A program made the translations under genes and the position numbers. The notes under the pieces were generated by a model. That model saw only the letters and a program-made list of their open reading frames with translations. It was not told where the DNA came from and did no database searches. Shown here piece after piece: positions 25,172 to 33,728 of a stretch of 64,000 bases of DNA (its first letter is position 1; each line of letters begins with the position of its first letter). Origin of the DNA: Asaia krungthepensis NRIC 0535 (GTDB lineage: Bacteria; Pseudomonadota; Alphaproteobacteria; Acetobacterales; Acetobacteraceae); assembly GCF_025995175.1 (NCBI RefSeq), contig NZ_BAPV01000008.1, positions 1 through 64,000 on the forward strand. The letters are read 5' to 3'.

Positions 25172-25459
25172 TCAGAGCCTCGCGGCGAGCCAGCCTTCCT
25201 GGGGCACATCGAAGCCGTGCCAGGCAGCAGCTCCCATTTCCATGCTGTTATGGGGGACATATTTCATGACCATGAGTTTCGATCCCTCCGGCAGCAGCTT
25301 TGCGAGAACGTCACGCAGGTCGGAGATGATCAGGTTCGACGAAACGATCCAGAAATTGTCAATTTCGTGAAAGCCTTCGCTGAAACTTGCGAGCTTCTGC
25401 TCAACCGCATCATAGGTCTCACCGGGGATCTTGTCGTAGGCAACGAGGTAGGTGGTCAA
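25172..25459 (-). CDS. Small protein resembling the Cas2/SinR-like ferredoxin fold
   Basis: The protein has 95 residues: TTYLVAYDKIPGETYDAVEQKLASFSEGFHEIDNFWIVSSN, then ISDLRDVLAKLLPEGSKLMVMKYV. The order strand-helix-strand (YLVAYD, a helix, then FWIVSS), helix, strand (KLMVMK) is the Cas2/VapD/SinR-like pattern, but no CRISPR array or cas1 is present, so it is an orphan member, if one at all. The start is apparently TTG (25459), with GGAG 9 bases upstream; an ATG two codons earlier is out of frame. Function unknown. Confidence 0.6.
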   Translation of the reverse strand: MTTYLVAYDKIPGETYDAVEQKLASFSEGFHEIDNFWIVSSNLIISDLRDVLAKLLPEGSKLMVMKYVPHNSMEMGAAAWHGFDVPQEGWLAARL

Positions 25460-25503
25460 ATCATCGGACTCCAGTTTTAACGGCCATTCCGGCCAGCAAA
25501 CGG

Positions 25504-25538
25504 TTTTTGACAGTTCCTTGCTCAGGCACCGTCAAAAA
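25504..25538. repeat. Inverted repeat in a divergent intergenic region
   Basis: TTTTTGAC (25504-25511) and its complement GTCAAAAA (25531-25538) face each other across 19 bases, between the TTG-started gene on the left and the 28-codon frame on the right. TTGACA within the left arm (25507-25512) could also be a -35 box for the plus strand. It could be an operator or an RNA hairpin. Confidence 0.5.
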
Positions 25539-25614
25539 TGTGACCGTTACGTGAAATATTTGCCATAGACGTGCCGCGTTTTGCGTATTTCTCCCTCATC
25601 AGGAGGCACGATCC

Positions 25615-25701
25615 ATGACCATTTTTGAAATTCATTTCCGCGCTCTGAGTCTTTGGTTGCGGCAATTCATGCTCAGAGATCAGCACCTCCCCGGGGCATG
25701 A
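25615..25701 (+). CDS. Candidate 28-residue small protein
   Basis: A perfect AGGAGG ribosome site lies 8 bases before an ATG opening a 28-codon frame (MTIFEIHFRALSLWLRQFML, then RDQHLPGA). The peptide is amphipathic with Trp, Phe and Leu next to Arg/His, as in small membrane-active or membrane-associated peptides. The last 29 bases overlap the 3' end of the convergent mscS-type gene. The exact ribosome site is the only positive evidence; the peptide is of no known family. Confidence 0.4.
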   Translation: MTIFEIHFRALSLWLRQFMLRDQHLPGA

Positions 25702-27028
25702 CACTCCCCGGGCCCATGTATGAGCCCGGTGGCGGCCGATCAATGACCGGGGAAATCGCCTCGGCACTGGGCCAGGCCTCCTCCCCCGGGCGCGGTGGGA
25801 CCATGGCAAAGCGCGAGCGGGGAAGCGCCTCAGGGCACTCCGCCCTCATGCGCATGATGATCTTCTCCCGGATATCGCAGCGCAGATCCCAGCTCTGCAG
25901 AGCGTTACGAGCGCTGGCGATGATACGGATTTTCAGGGTTTGTGCGTCGCAATCGGCCACCTGACAATCGAAAACCTTCCCGTCCCACAAAGGACAGGTC
26001 TTGATGATCTCGTTTAGAAACCCGCGGATTGTATCGATCGGAGCCTCATAATCGACGTAGAGAAACACGACACCAATGATCGCAGCCGAGTTATGCGTCC
26101 AGTTCTCGAAACGGTTTTCGAGAAAATAGGAAATCGGGACGATATGGCGCCGCCAGTCCCATACGCGGAGCACGACATAAGTCGAAGTGATCTCCTCGAC
26201 CCACGCCCAATCGCCATTGATGATGATCAGATCTTCCATACGAATAGGCTGCGTGATGGCGATCTGCACACCTGCAAGAAGATTGGTCAGCAGGCCGCGC
26301 GCCGAAAGACCGACGATCAGTGAGGCCGCACCGGCCGAGGCGAATAGCGAAACGCCATATTGTCGCACCGAGTCAAATGTCATCAAGGCAGCGGCGACCG
26401 TGACGATACCCACCAGAATCTCGGTAAGCCGGCGAAGCACCCTGATCTGGGTCTGATGCGTTCGGATCATGATGTCGTCGCTATGATCGCGCGAGGTAAT
26501 TCGCTGCAGATACGCTTCGGTCATGATCCGGAAAGCGACAATCGCGGCGTAGCCGACCATCAGGATACCGATGAAAAGCAGCAGCTTCTGCAGGAGCTGC
26601 GTAGTCTCCCAGGTGAAGCCCGAAGCCGCAGGCAAGGCGGAAAGCAATACGGCCAGAACGACCATCACGCGCACAGGCCGACGCATGGCCAGAATGATCT
26701 TGCGCAGAACCGCGTCCTCGCGGTTGCCGAAGATGCGCAGGATGATCACTGACACGAGCTTGCTGGCATAAAAGGCGACGGTCGCCAGCACGAAGAGCAT
26801 GAGAATGGAGACGAGCTGCGCAGGCAGCCAGTCGAAATAGGAACGCAGGGCGAAAAGTGAGCTCAGAAACTGCTGCTTCAAACTGGAGATCCGGATCCTT
26901 GGGAGGGATGGGTCGTACCGGGCTGACGCCCGGGCATCATGGGATAACCCCTTGGGATACAATGCCACAGAGTATGGACTGCGTAAAAACACGAAGCACC
27001 AAAAAACCTCGCAGCGGAGTGTTGACAC
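25673..27028 (-). CDS. MscS-family mechanosensitive channel
   Basis: Up to 451 residues. Three or four membrane segments lie between about 60 and 260 (LVSILMLFVLATVAFYAS, VRVMVVLAVLLSAL, LLLFIGILMVGYAAIVAF, ILVGIVTVAAALMTF). The MscS pore helix follows, SLFASAGAASLIVGLSARGLLTNLLAGVQIAITQPIRMEDLIIINGDWAWVEEI, then the beta domain (TYVVLRVWDWRRHIVPISYFLEN). The C-terminus is Pro-rich. The channel opens on membrane tension to release solutes after osmotic downshift. The start is uncertain: there is no ATG; the outermost GTG (27028) falls in the tRNA-Met promoter, and a TTG at 26881 after AAGGA gives a more compact protein. Confidence 0.85.
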   Translation of the reverse strand: MSTLRCEVFWCFVFLRSPYSVALYPKGLSHDARASARYDPSLPRIRISSLKQQFLSSLFALRSYFDWLPAQLVSILMLFVLATVAFYASKLVSVIILRIFGNREDAVLRKIILAMRRPVRVMVVLAVLLSALPAASGFTWETTQLLQKLLLFIGILMVGYAAIVAFRIMTEAYLQRITSRDHSDDIMIRTHQTQIRVLRRLTEILVGIVTVAAALMTFDSVRQYGVSLFASAGAASLIVGLSARGLLTNLLAGVQIAITQPIRMEDLIIINGDWAWVEEITSTYVVLRVWDWRRHIVPISYFLENRFENWTHNSAAIIGVVFLYVDYEAPIDTIRGFLNEIIKTCPLWDGKVFDCQVADCDAQTLKIRIIASARNALQSWDLRCDIREKIIMRMRAECPEALPRSRFAMVPPRPGEEAWPSAEAISPVIDRPPPGSYMGPGSVMPRGGADL

Positions 27029-27050
27029 ATCGGCCCAACCCTTTTAATTC
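27022..27050 (+). promoter_or_regulatory. Putative promoter of tRNA-Met
   Basis: TTGACA (27022-27027), an exact -35 consensus, is followed after 16-17 bases by TTAATT/TAATTC (27044-27050), ending 19 bases before the tRNA. A strong promoter for a tRNA gene. Confidence 0.6.
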
Positions 27051-27069
27051 CACGCCCACCGGTCGCGAT

Positions 27070-27144
27070 GGCGGCGTAGCTCAGCGGTAGAGCAGGGGAA
27101 TCATAATCCCTTGGTCGGCGGTTCAAATCCGTCCGCCGCTACCA
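27070..27144 (+). tRNA. tRNA-Met, elongator type (anticodon CAU)
   Basis: 72 nt plus CCA. The acceptor GGCGGCG pairs with CGCCGCT (one G-U pair); the anticodon loop ATCATAA carries CAU; the T arm is GGCGGTTCAAATCCGTC. The acceptor and body match alphaproteobacterial elongator Met rather than initiator (which lacks the 1-72 pair) or Ile2. As with tRNA-Val, the leader (27058-27069) is complementary to the trailer (27144-27154), here with a single bulged C. Confidence 0.9.
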
Positions 27145-27198
27145 TCCGACCGGTATTCCCACATAGACACAAACCGTTTCGCTGCGTAGACATCGCTC

Positions 27199-28062
27199 AT
27201 GAGAGCGCCCCTCGCCGTGGTCACAATGGTCTATAACGAGCCCGTGTTTCTGCCGGTCTGGCTGCGCCATTATGCGTCCCAAGCGGGGATGGCGGCATGT
27301 CATGTCATCGATCATGGTTCGGATGACGGCTCGACCAACACCCTCCCCTGCAACGTCCTGCGCCTTCCGCGTTCCCCCCAGGACGATGCACGGCGCACCC
27401 GGATGATCGGTCTGTTCTGCGCCAGCCTGCTGGAATGGTACGAGGCTGTCATTTATTGCGACGTGGATGAGATCCTCGTCGCCGACCCTGCCCTATATGG
27501 TTCTCTCGCCGAGCTCAGTCAGGCATGCCCGGCGCCCTGCCTGACTGCAACTGGCTTCGATCTCCTGCATCGCATCACGACAGAGCCTGCGCTCGATTTC
27601 AGCGCGCCCATTCTTACACAGCGCAGCGCGCTGCGCTTTTCCGCGGCCATGTGCAAGCCATGCCTGATCAGGGAGCCCGTCACGTGGTCGCCGGGCTTTC
27701 ACAGCATCCGTGAGGCCCTGCCCAACCCTGACCCGGCGCTGATGCTGTTCCACCTGCGCTATTGCGATCTCGATGAAGGGCTCAACCGCCTCGCGCGGAC
27801 GCGGGCGCAGCCCTGGTGCAACGAGGATGCAGGCGCGCATCAGCGCATGGCTGATGAACCTTGGCGAGAGATGCTTGGGAATATGGCGGGGCTTCCGTTC
27901 GAGCCCGCTACACTTGGCGAGGAGGACCCTGCCCTCAAAACCTGGCGTCAGCGGCTCATCCGCGAGGGCAAGGAACGGGCACAAGACCCGTATCCCATCG
28001 ACCTTGGCTTGTCCGGCGACAAGCTATGGGCTGTGCCGGATCGCCTCAAAACACAATTCTAG
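27199..28062 (+). CDS. Glycosyltransferase family 2-like protein
   Basis: The protein has 287 residues with a GT-A-like fold: LAVVTMVYNEPVFLPVWLRHYASQAG at the N-terminus, CHVIDHGSDDGST, and VIYCDVDEILVADP, the DxD nucleotide-sugar/metal site, at about 88-92. It belongs to the 'Glyco_tranf_2_4' group often found in surface polysaccharide loci, but here no other glycan gene is adjacent. Donor and acceptor are unknown. No membrane segment, so cytoplasmic. No strong ribosome site is visible before the ATG at 27199. Confidence 0.75.
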   Translation: MRAPLAVVTMVYNEPVFLPVWLRHYASQAGMAACHVIDHGSDDGSTNTLPCNVLRLPRSPQDDARRTRMIGLFCASLLEWYEAVIYCDVDEILVADPALYGSLAELSQACPAPCLTATGFDLLHRITTEPALDFSAPILTQRSALRFSAAMCKPCLIREPVTWSPGFHSIREALPNPDPALMLFHLRYCDLDEGLNRLARTRAQPWCNEDAGAHQRMADEPWREMLGNMAGLPFEPATLGEEDPALKTWRQRLIREGKERAQDPYPIDLGLSGDKLWAVPDRLKTQF

Positions 28063-28078
28063 AAACCCGGGAATCGCC

Positions 28079-28483
28079 TTATTCAGCGGTTTCCTCAACA
28101 GCTTCCTCGCTCTCGTTTTCGGCCGACCCCTCGTCTTGGCGTCGGTCGTCCTGATCATTATGCGCGCGTGCACGTTGCTGATGACGCTCCTGGCGCTCCA
28201 TCTGGCTCTGCTGCGCGGCCTGGGTCATGGCGTTGAGAATGCGGAAATAATGCTCGGCATGCTGGAAATAGGCTTCAGCCAGGATGCGATCACCCGTCCC
28301 GGTCGCGTCACGACCAAGCTGCAGATACTTCTCGAAAAGCTGCTGGGCCGTGCCACGCACGCGCATATCCGGACCGTTGCTGTCGAACACGTGGTTGCGG
28401 TTCAAGGGCGTCTGGCCATTCGAATGACGCGACCCGCCACCGCTCGGACGATGGTGACGGCTTCTCATACGTTTCATGTTCAT
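28079..28483 (-). CDS. DUF4167 domain protein
   Basis: The protein has 134 residues. The N-terminus is basic and His/Arg/Gly-rich (KRMRSRHHRPSGGGSRHSN). The conserved core is HVFDSNGPDMRVRGTAQQLFEKYLQLGRDATGTGDRILAEAYFQHAEHYFRILN, followed by a Gln/Arg-rich then Glu-rich tail. This layout is diagnostic of DUF4167, a small alphaproteobacterial protein of unknown function commonly encoded beside prmC and prfA. The basic head suggests nucleic acid binding (inference). The start at 28483 is a choice between close ATGs; an upstream extension has no family character. Confidence 0.85.
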   Translation of the reverse strand: MNMKRMRSRHHRPSGGGSRHSNGQTPLNRNHVFDSNGPDMRVRGTAQQLFEKYLQLGRDATGTGDRILAEAYFQHAEHYFRILNAMTQAAQQSQMERQERHQQRARAHNDQDDRRQDEGSAENESEEAVEETAE

Positions 28484-28736
28484 GGATCCGCGTAGCACTT
28501 TCGTATTCGCAATCCCGACCCGCTTGCAGCGGGATGCGGCGCGATTGCAGGGAATGAATGACCCTTGGTTTGTCTCTAGCTGGCCGGATGACATGATCAG
28601 GCCATAAATCCGCTCAGCCTGATCATACTGATCACTGCACGATTGCGGAAAACAGTTCGTCTTGTCGGTGCATGCACCGGTGACCGCGACGGACCGATCA
28701 AAGGAAACTAGCAAGTTTGGCGCGACCTGCCAATCA

Positions 28737-29618
28737 TTATTCGTAACCCGGACTCAGAGCGCTGTCCTCCCTCTCGAAGCATAAGGCCCTGATAATGCCG
28801 CCAAGATCAGCGCGGGCCTCACACAGCTTCAGCCCCTTCTCCTGTGCGATCCTCGTCACGTCCCTCTCTTGCCCCTGGCCAATCTCGAAGATCACTAAAC
28901 CGCTCGGAGACAGATAGTCAGATGCCTCGGTCAGGATTGCGCGATAGGCGTCCAGACCATCATTCCCTCCGGCCAGAGCGCGAGACGGCTCATAATCCCG
29001 TACCTCCGGCATCAGTCCGGCGATCTCGCCAGCCGGGATGTAAGGCGGGTTGCTCAGAATGAGATCAAATTGCCCCTTCAGAGCAGTAAACCAGCTTCCT
29101 GCAAGAAACACACTGCGCGTCCCGAGCCTGTTGCGCGCGGCATTACGCAAAGCAAGACGTGCAGCTTCGGGGGCGAGGTCAATGCCCACGCCGAAAGCCT
29201 CCGGATACTCACTCAGGGCCGCCAGCAACAGACATCCCGTTCCCGTGCCAAGATCGAGTATCGTCCTGACAGATGCCCGGTCCGGTCGCAGAGCGAGCAG
29301 AGCCTCGATAAGGGCCTCGCTATCCCCACGCGGGATGAGCGTTGCCTCGGAAACACCGAGCGTCAGGCTCCAGAACCCCGTCTCTCCCTCGATCATGGCC
29401 ATGGGTTCCCGCCGGCAACGCCGCTTCACAGCTGATATGAGCCGCTCTCGGACGTCCTCCGGAATGGTGTCACGCGTCAACAGCCCTGCCGCGTCACAAC
29501 CGAGCGCCCAGCAGGCCAGACGACGCGCTTCCATCCTGGCGGACTCGATTCCGGCCTGAGCGAGCGCCCTTGCCGTGTCATCGAGCACTTGTTTGAGCGA
29601 GACTGGATTTGCGCTCAC
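28737..29618 (-). CDS. prmC: Release factor glutamine methyltransferase
   Basis: The 293-residue enzyme methylates the Gln of the GGQ motif in release factors 1 and 2 using S-adenosylmethionine. Seen: N-terminal helical domain, PRGDSEALIEALLAL, the SAM loop TILDLGTGTGCLLLA near 120, and the catalytic FDLILSNPPYIP near 190. GTG start with AGGAG six bases upstream. It lies near prfA on the same strand, with a small divergent plus-strand gene between them. Confidence 0.95.
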   Translation of the reverse strand: MSANPVSLKQVLDDTARALAQAGIESARMEARRLACWALGCDAAGLLTRDTIPEDVRERLISAVKRRCRREPMAMIEGETGFWSLTLGVSEATLIPRGDSEALIEALLALRPDRASVRTILDLGTGTGCLLLAALSEYPEAFGVGIDLAPEAARLALRNAARNRLGTRSVFLAGSWFTALKGQFDLILSNPPYIPAGEIAGLMPEVRDYEPSRALAGGNDGLDAYRAILTEASDYLSPSGLVIFEIGQGQERDVTRIAQEKGLKLCEARADLGGIIRALCFEREDSALSPGYE

Positions 29619-29650
29619 CTGTTTCTCCTGAATCGGCCTATAAAACAGCC

Positions 29651-30091
29651 ATGAGAAAGATCGTCTTCCTGCTCGCCGGGCTGTTCGGCGCGCATCCTGC
29701 CCTGGCCCTTGCCGAAAGCTTCACAGTCACGGATGACCGGGCGCCCATCGAGATTTCCGAGGTGTCGCGTCTCTATATCGACGGAACTTTGGCGGCGACA
29801 TTCCGGCTGGATGACAAGACCCCGAGCCTGACCAAAACAATCGAGATCCCGTTGGGCAGGATCAACCATCATTACGCGCTGTGCGGCCAGATTACGGTCA
29901 TCAACCCCGAGGGACGGGCCGAGACGCATCAGGTCAGCAGTGAAGGCACGCTGAACCGCCCCGAGGGGCATCACCTCCTCGCTTTGGGCGACGAAGGCTT
30001 CACCGATTTCTTTCTGCGTGATCCCAATGACCCGGAAATTGCCAAGCATCATCCCGGACATGCCGAAATCTGCGCCTCGCCTGTCAGCTGA
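29651..30091 (+). CDS. Secreted protein of unknown function
   Basis: The protein has 146 residues with a signal peptide (MRKIVFLLAGLFGAHPALALA, cleavage near 21-22). The mature part is predicted beta-rich: EISEVSRLYIDGTLAATFRLDD, TIEIPLGRINHHYALCGQITVIN, LALGDEGFTDFFLRDPND, and two Cys (near 88 and at the C-terminus) that could form a disulphide. Similar small periplasmic proteins occur beside prfA/prmC in acetic acid bacteria, from memory. No function is assigned. It diverges from prmC with 32 bases between starts. Confidence 0.7.
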   Translation: MRKIVFLLAGLFGAHPALALAESFTVTDDRAPIEISEVSRLYIDGTLAATFRLDDKTPSLTKTIEIPLGRINHHYALCGQITVINPEGRAETHQVSSEGTLNRPEGHHLLALGDEGFTDFFLRDPNDPEIAKHHPGHAEICASPVS

Positions 30092-30111
30092 TCGACGCAG
30101 CGCAGCAAGGA

Positions 30112-31176
30112 TCAATTCAGCCCTTCTGCTGCAAGCAGGGCTGTCTGCTCCTCCTGCGTCAGTGCATCGATGATCTCATCGAATTCGCCCAGCATCACCC
30201 GGTCAATCTTATGCAGGGTCAGATTGATGCGGTGATCCGTCACCCGCCCCTGCGGAAAGTTGTAAGTGCGTATCCGCTCCGAGCGATCGCCGGTGCCAAC
30301 CTGAGATTTACGGTCGGCCGCGCGGCTGGCATGAGCCTGGGCGCGCTGCATCTCGTACAGGCGCGCGCGCAGGATCTTCATGGCTTTTGCCTTGTTCTTG
30401 TGCTGGCTCTTCTCTTCCTGCATCGCCACCACAATGCCGCTGGGCATATGCGTGATACGCACGGCGCTTTCGGTCTTGTTGACGTGCTGCCCACCGGCAC
30501 CTGAAGCGCGATAGACATCGATACGCAGATCGCCCTCGTCAATCGCTACATCCACCTCTTCAGCTTCGGGCATGATAGCGACCGTCACTGTTGAAGTGTG
30601 AATACGCCCCTGGCTCTCCGTAGCGGGAACGCGCTGCACGCGATGCACCCCCGACTCATATTTCAGTCGGGCGAAGACAGAGCGACCGGACACTGTGGCA
30701 ACGCCTTCCCGTAGTCCGGAAAGGTCGCTCTCGTCATATTCCATGATCTCGAAACGCCAGCCATGCAGATCGGCAAAGCGCTTATAGGCGCCGAAGAGTT
30801 CAGCCGCGAAAAGTGCGGCTTCATCTCCACCCGCAGCGGGACGGATTTCCAGAATGGCGCTGCGCTCATCCGCCTCGTCACGCGGCAGCAGGGCAAGACG
30901 CACCTGTTGATGCAAACCACCAAGCTGGCGCTCGATGACCTCGATTTCACCCTGTGCGAGCTCGCGCATCTCGGGGTCGTCCAGCAAAGCCTGCGCGTCC
31001 TTATGCGCCGCCTCCGCCTGTCGATAGGCAAGAATGGACGACACGACCGGCTCAAGTTCGGCAAATTCGCGCGACGCCCGTACGAAATCCTCACCCTGCA
31101 TCTCGCCGCTGGACATCATCGCCTGCAGTTCATCCGACCGGGCGACAATACGCTCCAGCCTGTCGTCCAGTGCCAC
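30112..31176 (-). CDS. prfA: Peptide chain release factor 1
   Basis: The 354-residue protein recognises UAA/UAG and triggers release of the finished protein. Seen: [21 protein letters not shown], the stop-codon-reading loop region around [20 protein letters not shown], the GGQ motif in [24 protein letters not shown] near 230, and the C-terminal [28 protein letters not shown] start, 2 bases after the hisS stop, so it is the last cistron of lysC-...-hisS-prfA. Confidence 0.97.
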   Translation of the reverse strand: MALDDRLERIVARSDELQAMMSSGEMQGEDFVRASREFAELEPVVSSILAYRQAEAAHKDAQALLDDPEMRELAQGEIEVIERQLGGLHQQVRLALLPRDEADERSAILEIRPAAGGDEAALFAAELFGAYKRFADLHGWRFEIMEYDESDLSGLREGVATVSGRSVFARLKYESGVHRVQRVPATESQGRIHTSTVTVAIMPEAEEVDVAIDEGDLRIDVYRASGAGGQHVNKTESAVRITHMPSGIVVAMQEEKSQHKNKAKAMKILRARLYEMQRAQAHASRAADRKSQVGTGDRSERIRTYNFPQGRVTDHRINLTLHKIDRVMLGEFDEIIDALTQEEQTALLAAEGLN

Positions 31177-31178
31177 GG

Positions 31179-32423
31179 TTACTGTGCTTTCAGGAAATGA
31201 TCCGCCAGAGCGTTGAGAGCAATTTCGGTTTGCTCACGCTTACCGAGGTCGCGCACCGTCACGGCGCCACGGGCCAACTCGTCCTCACCCACCAGCACCA
31301 TATGGGCTGCACCGGATTTGACGACACGCTCCATACGCTTCTTGAGCGATGAACGGGTCTCGATCTCGGCAGCAAAGCCCGCATTTCGCAGGCTCTGCGC
31401 CGCCGTGATGGCGGCAGCCAGCGTCGCCTCACCCGTAGGCAGGATCGCGACAGGGCGCGGCTGAGCAGGAGCGGACTCGGTCAGCAGCGCAAGACGCTCG
31501 ATACCGCCTGCCCAGCCAATCGCTGGCGTAGCCGGACCGCCCATCTGGGCCACAAGCCCCTCATAGCGACCCCCGGCGAGAACCGTGCCCTGGGCGCCAA
31601 GGCGGTCGGTCACGAACTCGAACGCGGTATGGCTGTAGTAGTCGAGGCCGCGCACGATGTGCGGATTCTCGACGAAGCCAACACCGAACAGATCGAGCTT
31701 GCGACGCAGATCGTCCCAGAAAATTCGCGATGCCTCGTTCAGATAGGCGCTGAATTTCGGCGCTTCTTCCAGAAGCGCGCGGTCCTGAGGCGATTTGCTG
31801 TCGAGGATTCGCAATGGGTTGGCTTCAAGGCGCGCGCGGCTCTCTTCCGAGAGCGCCCCCTCATGCGCCTTGAAATACGCCACCAGAGCATCGCGCCATG
31901 CCTGTCGGCTGTCGAGATCTCCCAGCGTGTTAATTTCTAAGGCGACCGCGTCGCCCAGACCCAGCGCCTTGAGAATGGCATGCGCCATGGCGATGGTCTC
32001 GGCATCCATCAAGGGATCGGTTGCGCCCAGCAACTCTGCCCCGATCTGATGAAACTGACGAAAGCGCCCCTTTTGCGGGCGCTCGTAGCGGAACATCGGC
32101 CCGTTATAGAAGACACGCTGCGGGAGGGCCTGGGTCAGACCGTTGGTCACGAAGGCACGGCAGATAGCCGCCGTTCCTTCCGGGCGCAGGGTGAGACTGT
32201 CACCGCCGCGATCCTCGAACGTGTACATCTCCTTGGTGACGACGTCCGAGGTGTCGCCCAGTGTACGGGAGAACACACGCGTGTCTTCAAAGATCGGTGT
32301 CGACCACTCTTCATAGCCATAACGGCGCGTGACCTCGCGCGCCGTCTCAACCACATGGGCATGGCGGCGCGCGGTGTCGCCAATCAGGTCATGCGTGCCG
32401 CGAACCGGCTGCAACTGGCTCAT
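31179..32423 (-). CDS. hisS: Histidyl-tRNA synthetase
   Basis: The 414-residue class II synthetase charges tRNA(His). Seen: [17 protein letters not shown] at the N-terminus, motif 2 region [13 protein letters not shown]...[31 protein letters not shown], HisA motif [15 protein letters not shown], motif 3 [17 protein letters not shown], and the anticodon-binding domain with the [20 protein letters not shown] start. ATG at 32423, 4 bases after the ispG stop. Confidence 0.97.
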   Translation of the reverse strand: MSQLQPVRGTHDLIGDTARRHAHVVETAREVTRRYGYEEWSTPIFEDTRVFSRTLGDTSDVVTKEMYTFEDRGGDSLTLRPEGTAAICRAFVTNGLTQALPQRVFYNGPMFRYERPQKGRFRQFHQIGAELLGATDPLMDAETIAMAHAILKALGLGDAVALEINTLGDLDSRQAWRDALVAYFKAHEGALSEESRARLEANPLRILDSKSPQDRALLEEAPKFSAYLNEASRIFWDDLRRKLDLFGVGFVENPHIVRGLDYYSHTAFEFVTDRLGAQGTVLAGGRYEGLVAQMGGPATPAIGWAGGIERLALLTESAPAQPRPVAILPTGEATLAAAITAAQSLRNAGFAAEIETRSSLKKRMERVVKSGAAHMVLVGEDELARGAVTVRDLGKREQTEIALNALADHFLKAQ

Positions 32424-32427
32424 GATT

Positions 32428-33582
32428 TCAGACGCCCGCCAGCGCGGCCTCGGCCTTCTGGGCCTCTTCCTGCGCGGCCTTTTCGGCTTCGATCTTCGCC
32501 ACGCGCTCTTCCACGAGGTCAACGATATGCTCGATCATATCCTGACCTTCGTTCAGTCGATGATCCTGCTTGCCGGCCGAATAGACCATGTGACGGCCAG
32601 CGCCACCGCCGGTCACACCCAGATCGGTCATAAGGGCCTCGCCCGGGCCATTGACCACGCAACCGATGATGGAAAGCGTCAGCGGCGTCTTGATGTGCTG
32701 CAAGCGGTCTTCCAGGGTCTGCACCGTCTCGACCACGTTGAAGCCCTGACGCGCACAGGACGGGCAGGAGATAATCTTCACACCGCGATGGCGCAGGCCA
32801 AGGGATTTGAGGATGTCCCAGCCAACCAGAACTTCCTCTTCCGGAGGGGCGGAAAGCGAGACGCGCATCGTATCGCCCACGCCCGCCCAGAGCAGGTTGC
32901 CCAGACCGATGGAGGATTTGACGGTACCGGCACGCTTCGACCCGGCTTCGGTGATGCCGATATGCAGCGGATGGTCGCACACTTCGGCAAGCTGCTGATA
33001 AGCCGCGACGGCCATGAAGACGTCCGATGCCTTCACGCTGATCTTGAATTCGTGAAAATCATGATCCTGCAGGATCTTGGCGTGCTCCAAAGCGCTCTCG
33101 ACCAGCGCATCGGGGTTGGGCTCACCGTATTTCTCGAGCAGGTGCTTCTCGAGTGATCCGGCATTCACGCCGATGCGGATGGAGCAGCCATAGTCACGCG
33201 CCGCATTCACGACCTCACGCACACGCTCGGCGCTGCCAATATTACCAGGGTTGATACGCAGACAGGCAGCACCGGCCTTGGCGGCCTCGATAGCCCGCTT
33301 GTAATGGAAATGGATGTCCGCAACGATCGGCACATTCACTTCGCGCACGATCTCGGCAAGCGCTGCGGTGCTTTCCTCGTCCGGGCAGGAAACGCGCACG
33401 ATATCGACGCCCGCGATTTCCGACAGGCGGATCTGCTCGATTGTCGCCTTCGCATCCGACGTGAGCGTGTTGGTCATGGTCTGGACCGAAATCGGCGCAT
33501 CGCCGCCGACCGCTACCTTGCCAACATGAATCTGACGGGATTTGCGACGTTCGATATACTGGTAGGGGCGATATCCGCTCAT
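32428..33582 (-). CDS. ispG: 4-hydroxy-3-methylbut-2-enyl diphosphate synthase
   Basis: The 384-residue protein is the penultimate step of the MEP isoprenoid pathway, an iron-sulphur reductive dehydratase. Seen: [50 protein letters not shown], and the cluster ligands [13 protein letters not shown] (two Cys) and [10 protein letters not shown] (third Cys and Glu). The tail is Ala/Glu-rich, probably helical. The start at [17 protein letters not shown] agrees with the family. Confidence 0.97.
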   Translation of the reverse strand: MSGYRPYQYIERRKSRQIHVGKVAVGGDAPISVQTMTNTLTSDAKATIEQIRLSEIAGVDIVRVSCPDEESTAALAEIVREVNVPIVADIHFHYKRAIEAAKAGAACLRINPGNIGSAERVREVVNAARDYGCSIRIGVNAGSLEKHLLEKYGEPNPDALVESALEHAKILQDHDFHEFKISVKASDVFMAVAAYQQLAEVCDHPLHIGITEAGSKRAGTVKSSIGLGNLLWAGVGDTMRVSLSAPPEEEVLVGWDILKSLGLRHRGVKIISCPSCARQGFNVVETVQTLEDRLQHIKTPLTLSIIGCVVNGPGEALMTDLGVTGGGAGRHMVYSAGKQDHRLNEGQDMIEHIVDLVEERVAKIEAEKAAQEEAQKAEAALAGV

Positions 33583-33728
33583 AATCTCGTCTCCGTAACG
33601 GGTGGCGCGGCAAGACCTGCCGTGCAACCCGGGGGGCGCTGCCGGAACCCCGTTCCGTGTCACCACCCCTTGTCCATTGTCATGTTGGCCAGAGCTTCCC
33701 GATGCTTGAGGGAGCTCTGCCCGTCTTG

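Noticed and set aside
25172-25459. Cas2-like protein considered as evidence of a CRISPR-Cas locus
   Set aside because: No cas1, no other cas genes and no repeat-spacer array occur anywhere in the window.
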